From: Oceanospirillaceae bacterium
Lineage (GTDB): Bacteria; Pseudomonadota; Gammaproteobacteria; Pseudomonadales; Balneatricaceae
NCBI GenBank assembly: GCA_024640955.1
Contig: JAHEDZ010000018.1
Location: 2,503-66,502 of the forward strand
Length of the DNA: 64,000 nucleotides
Reading direction: 5' to 3'
Shown: one piece after another, positions 17,348 to 25,640 of the stretch
How the letters are laid out: each line of letters starts with the position of its first letter
Numbering within the stretch: position 1 is the stretch's first letter
The notes under the pieces: generated by a model
The model's database searches: none
What the model saw: only the letters and a program-made list of their open reading frames with translations
Told to the model about the DNA's origin: nothing
Made by a program: the position numbers and the translations under genes

Positions 17348-18688
17348 CTATATGCCGTAAGCTTTGCGCAACAAACTCAATGGATGCGCTTTTTCCGGCG
17401 TTTTATCGTGGTTTTTCTCAATACCTTGAGCTAGGTGTGCAGCGCCAAGTGGACAGTCACTAGAGATATAGTCCGGCTCGGCCTGAGCCATGGCTCTGAA
17501 GACCGGCTTACCAATCTTCATCGCGTTCTCGTGGTACTCTTTTTTCACACCGTAGGTGCCAGCGTGGCCGCTACAGCGCTCGATGGTTTTGATCTCGGTG
17601 TCAGGGATCTGCTTCAGCATCTCCTCGGTCTTCTTACCAACATTTTGTACACGGCTGTGACAAGGCACGTGGTAGGCCACTTTACCCAGGGCCTGGCTGA
17701 ACTCAGCTTTCAACAGCCCATCTTTCTGGCGTGCTATCAGGTACTCAAACGGATCCCAGAAGGCCTCTTTAACCAGCTGAACGTCCTCGTCATCAGGAAA
17801 CATCAGCGGTAGTTCCTGCTTAAACATCAGCGTACAACTTGGTACACCTGACATCAGGGCGTAACCCTCGCGTGCTAGTTTGGCGAGTTGTGGAATGTTG
17901 ATGCGTTTGAGGTTCTCAACGGCCTCCAGGTCACCTTGCTCCAGTTTTGGCATGCCACAACACACCTCTTTCTGCGCAAAGGTCCACGGCAGGTCATTGT
18001 GCTCCAGGATCGCAATTAGATCTTCACCGATGCTCGGCTCGTTGTAGTTGATGTAACAGGTGGCAAAAATCGCGATCTTGCCCTGGGTGCGGTCACCATC
18101 AACAACAGATGCTGTCTCGTTGGGCTTCATTTTGCTGCGCAGCTTTTTACTGGCAAAAGGCGGCAGCCAGGCCTCTTCATCAACGCCGAGTGTCGCAGAG
18201 AGCACCTTACGTGTGGGTGTCCAATGGTTAACGGTGTTGATGGTTTCAGAAATTACAGGTATGCCGGCCAGTTTACCGGTCATATCGGTGCTTGATAGCA
18301 CCTTGTCACGCATCGCTAGACCATTCTCTTTGGCCTCCACGGCTTTCGCACGTAGCATAAGATGCGGGAAGTCCAGATTGAACTGGTGCGGTGGTACATA
18401 GGGGCATTTAGCCATGTAACACATATCACAGAGGTAACATTCGTCGACAACTTTCTTGTAGTCAGCTTTGTCGACGCCGTCGACCTCCATCGTCTCGCTG
18501 TCGTCGATCAGATCGAAGAGCGTCGGAAATGACTGACACAGACTCAGGCAGCGGCGGCATCCGTGACAGATATCGAAGACGCGTTCCATTTCAGCGTTGA
18601 GGCTATCGCGGTCGTAAAATTCTTCAGATTTCCAGTCAAGCGCATGGCGCGTCGGTGCTTCCAGGTTGCCTTCTCGTTTATCACTCAT
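17348..18688 (-). CDS. GlpC/HdrD-like Fe-S oxidoreductase
   Basis: Cytoplasmic iron-sulfur protein of 446 residues. Two 4Fe-4S ferredoxin motifs are CHGCRRCLSLC and CYLCDMCYMAKCPY. Two cysteine-rich (CCG-type) domains follow: one contains EVCCGMPKLEQGD and the other CHSRVQNV...CSGHAGTYG. The second domain has CSG in place of CCG. It probably passes electrons between a low-potential donor and rubrerythrin or a thiol acceptor. It sits between rubrerythrin and DUF3501 genes on the same strand. Confidence 0.87.
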   Translation of the reverse strand: MSDKREGNLEAPTRHALDWKSEEFYDRDSLNAEMERVFDICHGCRRCLSLCQSFPTLFDLIDDSETMEVDGVDKADYKKVVDECYLCDMCYMAKCPYVPPHQFNLDFPHLMLRAKAVEAKENGLAMRDKVLSSTDMTGKLAGIPVISETINTVNHWTPTRKVLSATLGVDEEAWLPPFASKKLRSKMKPNETASVVDGDRTQGKIAIFATCYINYNEPSIGEDLIAILEHNDLPWTFAQKEVCCGMPKLEQGDLEAVENLKRINIPQLAKLAREGYALMSGVPSCTLMFKQELPLMFPDDEDVQLVKEAFWDPFEYLIARQKDGLLKAEFSQALGKVAYHVPCHSRVQNVGKKTEEMLKQIPDTEIKTIERCSGHAGTYGVKKEYHENAMKIGKPVFRAMAQAEPDYISSDCPLGAAHLAQGIEKNHDKTPEKAHPLSLLRKAYGI

Positions 18689-18748
18689 TATGAATCCTCG
18701 GAGCTTGGCGGTGAGAGCGGACTGGAGAGTTCCAGTCCGCTGGCAGAA

Positions 18749-19180
18749 TTAAGCTTCTGCTTTGTAAGCTTCCAGAGTTTTCTGGAACTTGTTTGCGTGG
18801 CTGCGCTCAGCTTTAGCCAGAGTTTCGAACCAATCAGCGATCTCGTCGAAGCCCTCTTCACGAGCTGCTTTAGCCATGCCTGGGTACATGTCGGTGTACT
18901 CGTGCGTCTCACCAGCAATTGCTGACTCAAGTGCTTCAGCAACGTTGCCAGCCGCTAGGCCGGTTTCTGGGTCACCTGAACCGCCATCGATCAGGTACTC
19001 CATGTGGCCGTGTGCGTGGCCAGTTTCGCCTTCCGCAGTGTTACGGAATACGTTAGCAACTTCTGGAGCGCCTTCGATGTCAGCCATGTTGGCGAAGTAG
19101 AGGTAACGACGGTTAGCCTTTGATTCACCAGCGAATGCTGCTTTCAGGTTCTCTTCTGTTTTTGTTCCTTTAAGTGACAT
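18749..19180 (-). CDS. Rubrerythrin-family protein lacking the rubredoxin domain
   Basis: Ferritin-like four-helix protein of 143 residues with di-iron ligands visible as E19, the E52xxH55 pair in GETGHAHGH, the later AGETHEY glutamates and KAERSH. It stops after the helical bundle, so the C-terminal rubredoxin FeCys4 domain of classical rubrerythrin is absent (an erythrin/sulerythrin type). Likely a peroxide reductase needing an external electron donor; the adjacent Fe-S oxidoreductase is the obvious candidate. Confidence 0.9.
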   Translation of the reverse strand: MSLKGTKTEENLKAAFAGESKANRRYLYFANMADIEGAPEVANVFRNTAEGETGHAHGHMEYLIDGGSGDPETGLAAGNVAEALESAIAGETHEYTDMYPGMAKAAREEGFDEIADWFETLAKAERSHANKFQKTLEAYKAEA

Positions 19181-19332
19181 TTCTACTTGCCTCTCTGTTG
19201 GGTTAATAGCATGAAAATTGCCAGAGCTTTTGCTCTGGTCAATTTACGTTTGCTGTCGAACCTTAGATCGGTTGATAGATAATTGCCCAATAAAATTTAA
19301 GGATATAGGTAATAAAAATTCTTAATTGATCC

Positions 19333-19366
19333 GCGCCATTGCTCTGTGTTTCAGCAATGACGCGCG
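19333..19366 (-). terminator. Hairpin downstream of dsbB
   Basis: CATTGCT (19337-19343) pairs with AGCAATG (19353-19359), extended by GC-rich flanks, just after the dsbB stop on the minus strand. The T-rich stretch (AATTTTTATTA on the minus strand) begins several bases later, so it is a weak terminator candidate. Confidence 0.45.
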
Positions 19367-19377
19367 GTCTGACCAAA

Positions 19378-19857
19378 TTACTGTTTGCGAATATCTTCAA
19401 GAAGAAAAATATTCGCCAGGAGAAAGAGCCCAGCTAAGCCGGCTAAGGTCTCGGCCATGGTGATGCCGAACAGGATTTCGGGGGTGTAACCGCAGAGCTC
19501 CCAGGGTTCAAATACAGATGGAAGCCACTCATGCAGCGGTATCCAAGCTGGGAATGCCGGTTCAAAGGTGCAGCTGCCCTCAAACCATCCACGCTCTATG
19601 CCCAGCACCTGGTAACAGAACCAGGCAAAGGTAAGTGTGCAAGGTATTAGTGATATCGAGTTGAATTTGCGGGCGGCGGGCAGGATTAGTGCAACTGCCG
19701 CAAGCAGGATAACAACGAAGAGGACAGCACGGATCTGAACGCAGAGAATACAGGGGCCGTAATCGAGCACATACTGGAAGTAGAGAGCCGCAATCTCTAG
19801 CGCAACGCTGGTTGAGAGGAGGGCAAGCCATAGTTGCGCGGTGCGGTCTGTCAGCAT
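19378..19857 (-). CDS. dsbB: Disulfide bond formation protein B
   Basis: Inner-membrane quinone-linked oxidase that reoxidises DsbA. It has 159 residues and four membrane segments. The first periplasmic cysteine pair is C36-C39 (CILC). The second pair lies in the long periplasmic loop (GSCTFEPAF and WELCGY). It is a single gene, divergent from pxpB; no dsbA is in the window. Confidence 0.92.
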   Translation of the reverse strand: MLTDRTAQLWLALLSTSVALEIAALYFQYVLDYGPCILCVQIRAVLFVVILLAAVALILPAARKFNSISLIPCTLTFAWFCYQVLGIERGWFEGSCTFEPAFPAWIPLHEWLPSVFEPWELCGYTPEILFGITMAETLAGLAGLFLLANIFLLEDIRKQ

Positions 19858-19999
19858 CAGGGAGTCCTATTACCGTATACAAGTAGGTGTGGTTTTCGTT
19901 CTCAGGCGGTAGGATTGTCTATTTTCGGTATTAACTCAATCTGAAATCGCAATCTCTTACAAGTTCAGTCACTCTCAGACACGGGGCGTTAAGACGTAA

Positions 20000-20713
20000 G
20001 TGCATAGAATAGGCACCCTAAATACGGTCGAAGCCATTGACGAATCAAACTGGCTAATACGGCTGGGTAATCAGATAAATGATCAGTCTGCAGAGCGCGT
20101 CAGACTGGCGGCGGATCTCGCTCGCCAGGGTCTTGCGGATCAGCTGATCGATGTCGTACCCGCCTATTCAACACTGCTGCTAAGCTTCCGAGAGCCAGTA
20201 ACCGACCGCTCAACACAGAGGCAATTGCTTCAAGCTCTGGCCGATGAGGTGATGCAAGCAGACCTTGAGAGTAATGTTGGCGAATTGCGGAGAGTCCCCG
20301 TCTATTATGGCGAGGAGGTTGCACTGGATGGCGCTGAAGTCGAGCGTGAAACCGGTCTGGCATTCGAGGAGATCTGTAGGCTGCATCAGAGTCAGACCTA
20401 TCGCGTTTATGCGATCGGCTTTGCCCCAGGGTTTGCCTACCTGGGTTCGACCAATGAAGAACTGCATGTGCCTCGTAAAGCCTCCCCTCGGCTAAGTGTG
20501 CCAAAAGGGAGTGTCGCTCTAGCCGATAACCAGACGGCTATTTACCCCGCTAGCTCGCCGGGTGGTTGGCAGATTATCGGACGCTCTCCCGTGGAGATGA
20601 TCGATTGGCATAGAGATTCGCCAATGCTGGTAAAGACGGGTGAGCGAGTGCAGTTTTACGCGATCTCTCGAGAGGAGTTTCTCGCCTCGGGTGGAGTGTT
20701 GGATGCAGATTAG
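20000..20713 (+). CDS. pxpB: 5-oxoprolinase subunit B (KipI family)
   Basis: KipI/PxpB-family protein of 237 residues with the signature GFAPGFAYLG and PRLSVPKGSVALA. With PxpA and PxpC it forms ATP-dependent 5-oxoprolinase, recycling pyroglutamate to glutamate. The GTG start at 20000 has only a weak ribosome-binding site, so it is uncertain. It overlaps pxpC by 11 nt. No pxpA gene is adjacent. Confidence 0.88.
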   Translation: MHRIGTLNTVEAIDESNWLIRLGNQINDQSAERVRLAADLARQGLADQLIDVVPAYSTLLLSFREPVTDRSTQRQLLQALADEVMQADLESNVGELRRVPVYYGEEVALDGAEVERETGLAFEEICRLHQSQTYRVYAIGFAPGFAYLGSTNEELHVPRKASPRLSVPKGSVALADNQTAIYPASSPGGWQIIGRSPVEMIDWHRDSPMLVKTGERVQFYAISREEFLASGGVLDAD

Positions 20714-21623
20714 ACTCGTCCGTAATACGGGGCTCTGCTTGTTAGAGGATGGCGGGCGCTGGGGGTATCGTCATCTAGGGGTAAGTGTCAGCGGTCCCAT
20801 GGATCGCAGTAGTTTCCGTTGGGCAAATTGGCTGCTTGGGAATGACCTCAACGCCTCAGTTATTGAGATAACTCTGGGGCGTGCTCAGTTCAATATTACC
20901 CAGCCCGGTCAGTTGGCTGTGACCGGGGCGGATCTGGGCGCGACTCTAAATGGAGAGAGCTTGGAGCTCTGGGTTCCCTTTCTAGTGAAAGAGGGCGATG
21001 AGTTAGTCTTCTCTAGACCTATAAACGGCTTGCGAGCTTATTTAGCCACTGTGGGCGGTTGGAAAGCTGAATCGGTGTTGGGTAGCTGCTCGACTAATAT
21101 GCGCGAAAACTTAGGTGGTTTGAATGGGCGGGGTTTGCCCTTAGTCGAAGGCGATTTAATAGAATCTTCTGGTGCCACTGAAAACAGATCACGGATGATG
21201 CGTGAGTGGTTGATTCCAGACTTTAATGCCGATTATCAATATGCTGTGATTCCTGGGTTTCAATTTGCGCAATTCGCTTTTAGTGAGCGTGAAAAGTTAT
21301 TTGATTCAGAATTTACGCTATCCAAGGATTGCGACCGAATGGGGTACCGTTTAAGCGGTTCAGTAGTAAATTCATCTAATCGATCGCTGATATCAGAACC
21401 CGTGGTGCCTGGTGCAATTCAAGTGCCGGCCGACGGTCAACCAATTGTTTTAATGGCGGATTGTCAAACCTTGGGCGGCTACCCCAAACTAGGCACTGTA
21501 TTTAATTTAGATTTAGACAGGTTGAGTCAAAAACTACCGGGACAACAGGTCAGTTTTAGAAAAATATCTCTACAAGAGGCGCAAAATCGTCGAGAAGCTT
21601 TTAATTCGAAATTTGAGACTTAG
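20703..21623 (+). CDS. pxpC: 5-oxoprolinase subunit C (KipA family)
   Basis: Biotin-dependent carboxyltransferase-like PxpC/KipA protein of 306 residues. Typical pieces are GGRWGYRHLGVSVSGPMD near the start and DGQPIVLMADCQTLGGYPK near the end. ATG 20703 is preceded by GGAG with 6-nt spacing, and it lies within the end of pxpB, indicating coupled translation. Codon use becomes AT-richer towards the 3' end, running into an AT-rich spacer. Confidence 0.9.
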   Translation: MQIRLVRNTGLCLLEDGGRWGYRHLGVSVSGPMDRSSFRWANWLLGNDLNASVIEITLGRAQFNITQPGQLAVTGADLGATLNGESLELWVPFLVKEGDELVFSRPINGLRAYLATVGGWKAESVLGSCSTNMRENLGGLNGRGLPLVEGDLIESSGATENRSRMMREWLIPDFNADYQYAVIPGFQFAQFAFSEREKLFDSEFTLSKDCDRMGYRLSGSVVNSSNRSLISEPVVPGAIQVPADGQPIVLMADCQTLGGYPKLGTVFNLDLDRLSQKLPGQQVSFRKISLQEAQNRREAFNSKFET

Positions 21624-21769
21624 GGTTTGGTTATATTTCACAATGATTCCAAGCTATTTTAAATTTATTAATCTGAATTAAAATAAACATTGAATTCTTA
21701 ATCATATTAACCATAATTCACCCCGGACCCTTGAATTAATATCTTTTACCTAAATGGGTGGGATGATTT

Positions 21770-22168
21770 ATGAGCGAATTCGTAAAAACTCTTCTGCGTA
21801 AAAACTCTCTGCGCAAACAGTGTCAGGATCTTTCCGGTTCTGAAATCGAGAAAGTAATTGCTGATCTTGGTGATATCCTGGAGGAGCGCAAAGCTGAAGA
21901 GGCTGCAATGCAGGCAGAGCAGCAGGCTAAGGTGGCGGCAATCGACGCAATTCGCGAAACGATGCGCAGCGCCGGAGTGGATCTAGCTGACCTGATGGGT
22001 ATGGTTGAAGCAGCACCTAAAAAAGCAGCGGTAAAAGCTAAATACCAGATCACTGATGCGCAGGGTGAAACTCACACCTGGTCTGGTCGCGGTCGCACAC
22101 CCACCGCATTTGCAGAGTACATGGCAGCTAAAGGCATTAGTAAAGATCAGTTGCCCAGCGCTGAATAA
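21770..22168 (+). CDS. H-NS family nucleoid-associated protein
   Basis: Small DNA-binding protein of 132 residues. Residues 1-70 are a charged coiled-coil oligomerisation region. The C-terminal domain has TWSGRGRTPTAFAEYM, where the RGR corresponds to the Q/RGR AT-hook-like minor-groove motif. It would silence AT-rich DNA. The 146-bp upstream region is itself very AT-rich, fitting autoregulation. A strong terminator follows. Confidence 0.9.
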   Translation: MSEFVKTLLRKNSLRKQCQDLSGSEIEKVIADLGDILEERKAEEAAMQAEQQAKVAAIDAIRETMRSAGVDLADLMGMVEAAPKKAAVKAKYQITDAQGETHTWSGRGRTPTAFAEYMAAKGISKDQLPSAE

Positions 22169-22194
22169 GGTATAAAATTACCTCATTACAAATA

Positions 22195-22218
22195 GGCCCG
22201 TTTGTACGGGCCTTTTTT
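22195..22218 (+). terminator. Rho-independent terminator after the H-NS-like gene
   Basis: GGCCCGT-TTGT-ACGGGCC followed by six T residues. Confidence 0.93.
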
Positions 22219-22338
22219 GTTGCCGGGTTTTACAGTCGAAACTCATACAGTTGAGACTCAGTACGTAAAACACCGATTCTAAATCGGCTTGAGTAATTAG
22301 GGTCGATCAAGCAGTTCTAAATAGTAAGGCGTCGTCAT

Positions 22339-23232
22339 ATGTCTGATGAGAAGTTACAAAAGGTATTGGCACGCTCCGGTTTAGGCTCACGTCGTGAGAT
22401 GGAGCGTTGGATAGATGAAGGTCGTGTTCAGGTAAACGATGAAACGGCCAAGTTGGGCGATCGTGTATCAGCCGACGATAAAGTCGTTGTGGATGGCAAG
22501 CAGATTGATGTCGCTGCCGGTGACGCTCTCAAAGCGCGCGTTATCATCTACAACAAACCCCTGGGTGAGGTCTGTACTCGCCACGACCCTGAAGGGCGGC
22601 CAACCGTCTTTCATGCGCTGCCCAAGCTCAAGCAGGGGCGTTGGGTTGCAATCGGTCGATTGGATATAAACACCTCAGGCCTGCTGATCTTTACCACCGA
22701 TGGTGAGATCGCCAACAAGATGATGCACCCCTCAAGCAATATCGACCGGGAATACGCCGTGCGAGTGCTCGGTAATGTCGATGACAATATGCTCGAACGT
22801 TTGAAGCAGGGTGTACTGCTAGACGATGGTATGGCCAAGTTTACCGACGTGCAATATTTCGATGGTGAAGGAGCTAACCGCTGGTATCACTGTGTTGTGA
22901 TGGAGGGTCGTAACCGCGAGGTTCGCCGTCTATGGGAGTCACAGGATGTTCAGGTTAGTCGTCTCAAGCGAGTCCGCTTCGGTCCGGTATTTCTTCCAAG
23001 CGACGTTAAAGTCGGTACCTGGCGTGACCTGTCGCAGAAAGAGCTCGACGTCCTAACGGACGAGCTCGAATTACCGCGTCGCTCTCTACCGAAGTTTGAC
23101 CCGAACCAAGCGAAAGACCAAGAGCGCGAATACAAACGCCAACGCGTCCGGCAACGTGATGACGCCCGCAACCCTCACCAGCCTGCTGAGCGCAAGAAAC
23201 GCAAAGTGCGTGTTGTGGGTAAACGTGGCTAG
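22339..23232 (+). CDS. rluB: 23S rRNA pseudouridine synthase B
   Basis: RsuA/RluB-family synthase, 297 residues. The N-terminal S4 RNA-binding domain (KVLARSGLGSRREMERWI) is followed by the catalytic domain with GRLDINTSGLL, whose Asp is catalytic. A basic tail follows. The length and the HCVVMEGRNREVRRLWES segment fit RluB (pseudouridine 2605) better than RsuA. Converges on yciK. Confidence 0.9.
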   Translation: MSDEKLQKVLARSGLGSRREMERWIDEGRVQVNDETAKLGDRVSADDKVVVDGKQIDVAAGDALKARVIIYNKPLGEVCTRHDPEGRPTVFHALPKLKQGRWVAIGRLDINTSGLLIFTTDGEIANKMMHPSSNIDREYAVRVLGNVDDNMLERLKQGVLLDDGMAKFTDVQYFDGEGANRWYHCVVMEGRNREVRRLWESQDVQVSRLKRVRFGPVFLPSDVKVGTWRDLSQKELDVLTDELELPRRSLPKFDPNQAKDQEREYKRQRVRQRDDARNPHQPAERKKRKVRVVGKRG

Positions 23233-23242
23233 CTCTAGCTAA

Positions 23243-23267
23243 GCGATCCGTGCGCGTTACGGATCGC
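23243..23267. terminator. Hairpin between convergent rluB and yciK
   Basis: GCGATCCGT-GCGCGTT-ACGGATCGC is a perfect 9-bp stem 10 nt after the rluB stop. No T tract follows on either strand, so it could be a bidirectional Rho-dependent end or RNA-stabilising hairpin. Confidence 0.5.
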
Positions 23268-23287
23268 GGCATCTGTAGCCTACCCAA

Positions 23288-24055
23288 TTAAACGAAGTCG
23301 GTGGGAGAACCGTCGCCTTGGGCATCAATCGATTGGCCTGTGATGCCCTTGCTGTCCGGCCCCATCAGATAGAGATAGACAGGCTGGATATCAGCCGCAG
23401 AGGCGATAGTGCTTGGATCCTCGGCCGGGTAGGCGTACGAGCGCATATTGGTGGCTGTGGCGCCTGGATTGATACAGTTAACGCGGATATTTCCTGAATT
23501 GCTGTACTCATCGGCCAGCGTCTGCATCATGCCCTCAGTTGCGAACTTCGAGATCGCGTAAGCCCCCCAGTAAGCTCGGCCTTTGCGGCCAACGCTGGAA
23601 CTCGTGAAGATAATTGATGCATCGTCTGACTGTTTCATCAGAGGTAGCAAGGCCTGAGTTAACAGGAAGCCCGCGTTCACGTTTACACGCATCACCTGAT
23701 CGAACGTGATCGGGTCGTAGTTCTCGAGCGGAGTGCGCTGCCCCAATAGGCTGGCGTTGTGCAAGATTCCATCGAGGCGACCGAACTCAGAGTCGATCAT
23801 GTTTGCCATCTCAACGTATGCTGCTTCGCCAGCCGTATCCAGGTTGAGAGGTACCATAGCGGGTTGCGGGTAGCCTGCGTTTTCGATCTCGTCGTAGACC
23901 GCTTCAAGCTTCTCTGTCGTACGTCCCAATAGAATGACCGTTGCTCCTGCTTTAGCGTAGCTCAGCGCGGCTGCGCGACCAATTCCATCACCAGCCCCGG
24001 TGATTAATATCACGCGACCAGTTAGCAGGGATTCAGGGGCGTCGTAGTTAAACAT
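23288..24055 (-). CDS. yciK: YciK-family SDR oxidoreductase
   Basis: SDR of 255 residues with TGAGDGIG, HNAS (replacing NNAG, as usual in YciK) and YAISK. The physiological substrate is not established. It lies 15 nt after mupP in the ubiG-mupP-yciK operon, an order conserved in Pseudomonas-type genomes. Confidence 0.9.
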   Translation of the reverse strand: MFNYDAPESLLTGRVILITGAGDGIGRAAALSYAKAGATVILLGRTTEKLEAVYDEIENAGYPQPAMVPLNLDTAGEAAYVEMANMIDSEFGRLDGILHNASLLGQRTPLENYDPITFDQVMRVNVNAGFLLTQALLPLMKQSDDASIIFTSSSVGRKGRAYWGAYAISKFATEGMMQTLADEYSNSGNIRVNCINPGATATNMRSYAYPAEDPSTIASAADIQPVYLYLMGPDSKGITGQSIDAQGDGSPTDFV

Positions 24056-24070
24056 GTTCTCTCCAGAGAA

Positions 24071-24739
24071 TTATGCGATCAGCTCGCGAATAAAGTGGGG
24101 TAGTTCAGTGGGGGTCTCGATCAGATGGTCGGCGTTCCAGTCCTGCGCTGATTCGCGCGGTTTTAGGTAGCCAAAACCACAGGCGATTGTTGTCATTCCT
24201 GCGGCACGTCCGGCGTCGATATCACGCTGGTGATCACCCAAGTAGAGGCACTGCTCAGCGCGTACACCCAGTTTTTTAGCAGCCAGAAGCAACCCTTCTG
24301 GGGAGGGCTTTGACTCACTTACATCCTCTGGGCAGATCAATACTGAGCAGCGCTCGGTAAGTTGCAGTTTGCGAAGCACTTTCTCGCTCAGATTGCGAGG
24401 CTTGTTGGTTACAACACCCCAGGGGATCTGTTGGCGCTCAAGTTGCAGTAGTAAATCATCTATGCCCTCGAACAAGGCGCCATGGGCAACGGGATCTGAC
24501 TCGTATAGCTCGAGAAATTCATTGACCAATAGAGCCAGCTCTGTCTCAGCAATGTCCTCACCGAAAGCGAGTTTTAGCATCGCTCGCGAGCCGTCGGAGG
24601 CTCGTGTTCTGAGCAGATTGTAGTCCACGGGTGACTGGTTGCGCCGACGTTGGATCTCAGCGAGTACTTGGTAAAAGTCGGGTGCCGTGTCTAGCAGGGT
24701 ACCGTCTAGGTCAAAAAGTACTGCGTTTAACGCTAACAT
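24071..24739 (-). CDS. mupP: HAD phosphatase, probable N-acetylmuramic acid 6-phosphate phosphatase
   Basis: HAD-superfamily phosphatase of 222 residues: motif I DLDGTLLDT, motif II TNKP, Lys in SKPSPEG and motif IV GDHQRDIDAGRAAG. It resembles phosphoglycolate phosphatase (Gph), but the position between ubiG and yciK is that of MupP, which acts in peptidoglycan recycling. ATG 24739 follows the ubiG stop by 4 nt; a longer frame inside ubiG is less likely. Confidence 0.85.
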   Translation of the reverse strand: MLALNAVLFDLDGTLLDTAPDFYQVLAEIQRRRNQSPVDYNLLRTRASDGSRAMLKLAFGEDIAETELALLVNEFLELYESDPVAHGALFEGIDDLLLQLERQQIPWGVVTNKPRNLSEKVLRKLQLTERCSVLICPEDVSESKPSPEGLLLAAKKLGVRAEQCLYLGDHQRDIDAGRAAGMTTIACGFGYLKPRESAQDWNADHLIETPTELPHFIRELIA

Positions 24740-24743
24740 GGGC

Positions 24744-25460
24744 CTATTCCGGACGAGAGCTAGCAACCAAATAGTTGACGCTCACATCGGTTGCGCTGAG
24801 CGCATACTCCTTGGTTAGCGGGTTGTAGGTCATGCCGTTGGTGATTTCGAGGTCCAGTCCAGCCAGGCGCATCCATGCAGCGAGTTCAGCGGGTTGAATA
24901 AACTTGCTGAAGTCATGTGTGCCAGCCGGAACTAGCTTCAACACGCGCTCAGCACCGAGTATGGCAAACAGGTAGCTTTTTGGGTTGCGGTTTATCGTCG
25001 AAAAGAACACCTTGCCCCCCGGTTTAACTAGTTGCTGGCATGCCTGCACAACCGAGGCTGGATCGGGTACGTGCTCGAGCATCTCCATGCAGGTAACTAC
25101 ATCAAATTCGCCAGCGTGCTCTGCTGCAAACTCTTCAGCGGTTGTCCGCTGGTACTTCACCTTGATGCCTGACTCCAGGCCGTGAAGCTTGGCTACTTTC
25201 AGTGGCGCCGCGCCCATATCGATACCGGTTACGTCAGCACCGCGTTGCGCCATCGACTCGGCCAAAATGCCGCCGCCGCAGCCAACGTCAAGTACGCGCT
25301 TTCCACCGAGCTGCGCAAAACGATCGATAAAACCAACGCGAAGCGGGTTGATATCGTGTAAAGGCTTGAATTCGCTCTCTTTATCCCACCACCGTGAGGC
25401 GAGTTCCTCAAACTTGGCGATCTCATCTGGATCGATATTCATGCGCGGTTTTTCGCTCAT
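24744..25460 (-). CDS. ubiG: Bifunctional ubiquinone O-methyltransferase
   Basis: SAM-dependent class I methyltransferase of 238 residues. [19 protein letters not shown] and the SAM-binding [16 protein letters not shown] are diagnostic of UbiG, which performs both O-methylations of ubiquinone synthesis at the membrane. First gene of the minus-strand operon, divergent from gyrA across 180 bp. Confidence 0.95.
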   Translation of the reverse strand: MSEKPRMNIDPDEIAKFEELASRWWDKESEFKPLHDINPLRVGFIDRFAQLGGKRVLDVGCGGGILAESMAQRGADVTGIDMGAAPLKVAKLHGLESGIKVKYQRTTAEEFAAEHAGEFDVVTCMEMLEHVPDPASVVQACQQLVKPGGKVFFSTINRNPKSYLFAILGAERVLKLVPAGTHDFSKFIQPAELAAWMRLAGLDLEITNGMTYNPLTKEYALSATDVSVNYLVASSRPE

Positions 25461-25640
25461 TAAGCTGTCCTGTTTAGGGCTCTAAAGCCGTTAGTTTAAC
25501 ACTGCCTTTGATCAGTCCCAAAAGCTGATTTGATTCAGTAATTTGTGATATGATTGGGTAGATTTTTTTGGTACCTCGTTGAGGCTTCGTTTTGGGGCAT
25601 TCAAGTGGTGCACTAGCCTGCAAAAAAGGAACGCCAGCGA

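Noticed and set aside
25501-25560. Promoter TTGATT/TATGAT upstream of gyrA
   Set aside because: The hexamers are only 13 bp apart, too close for a sigma-70 promoter.
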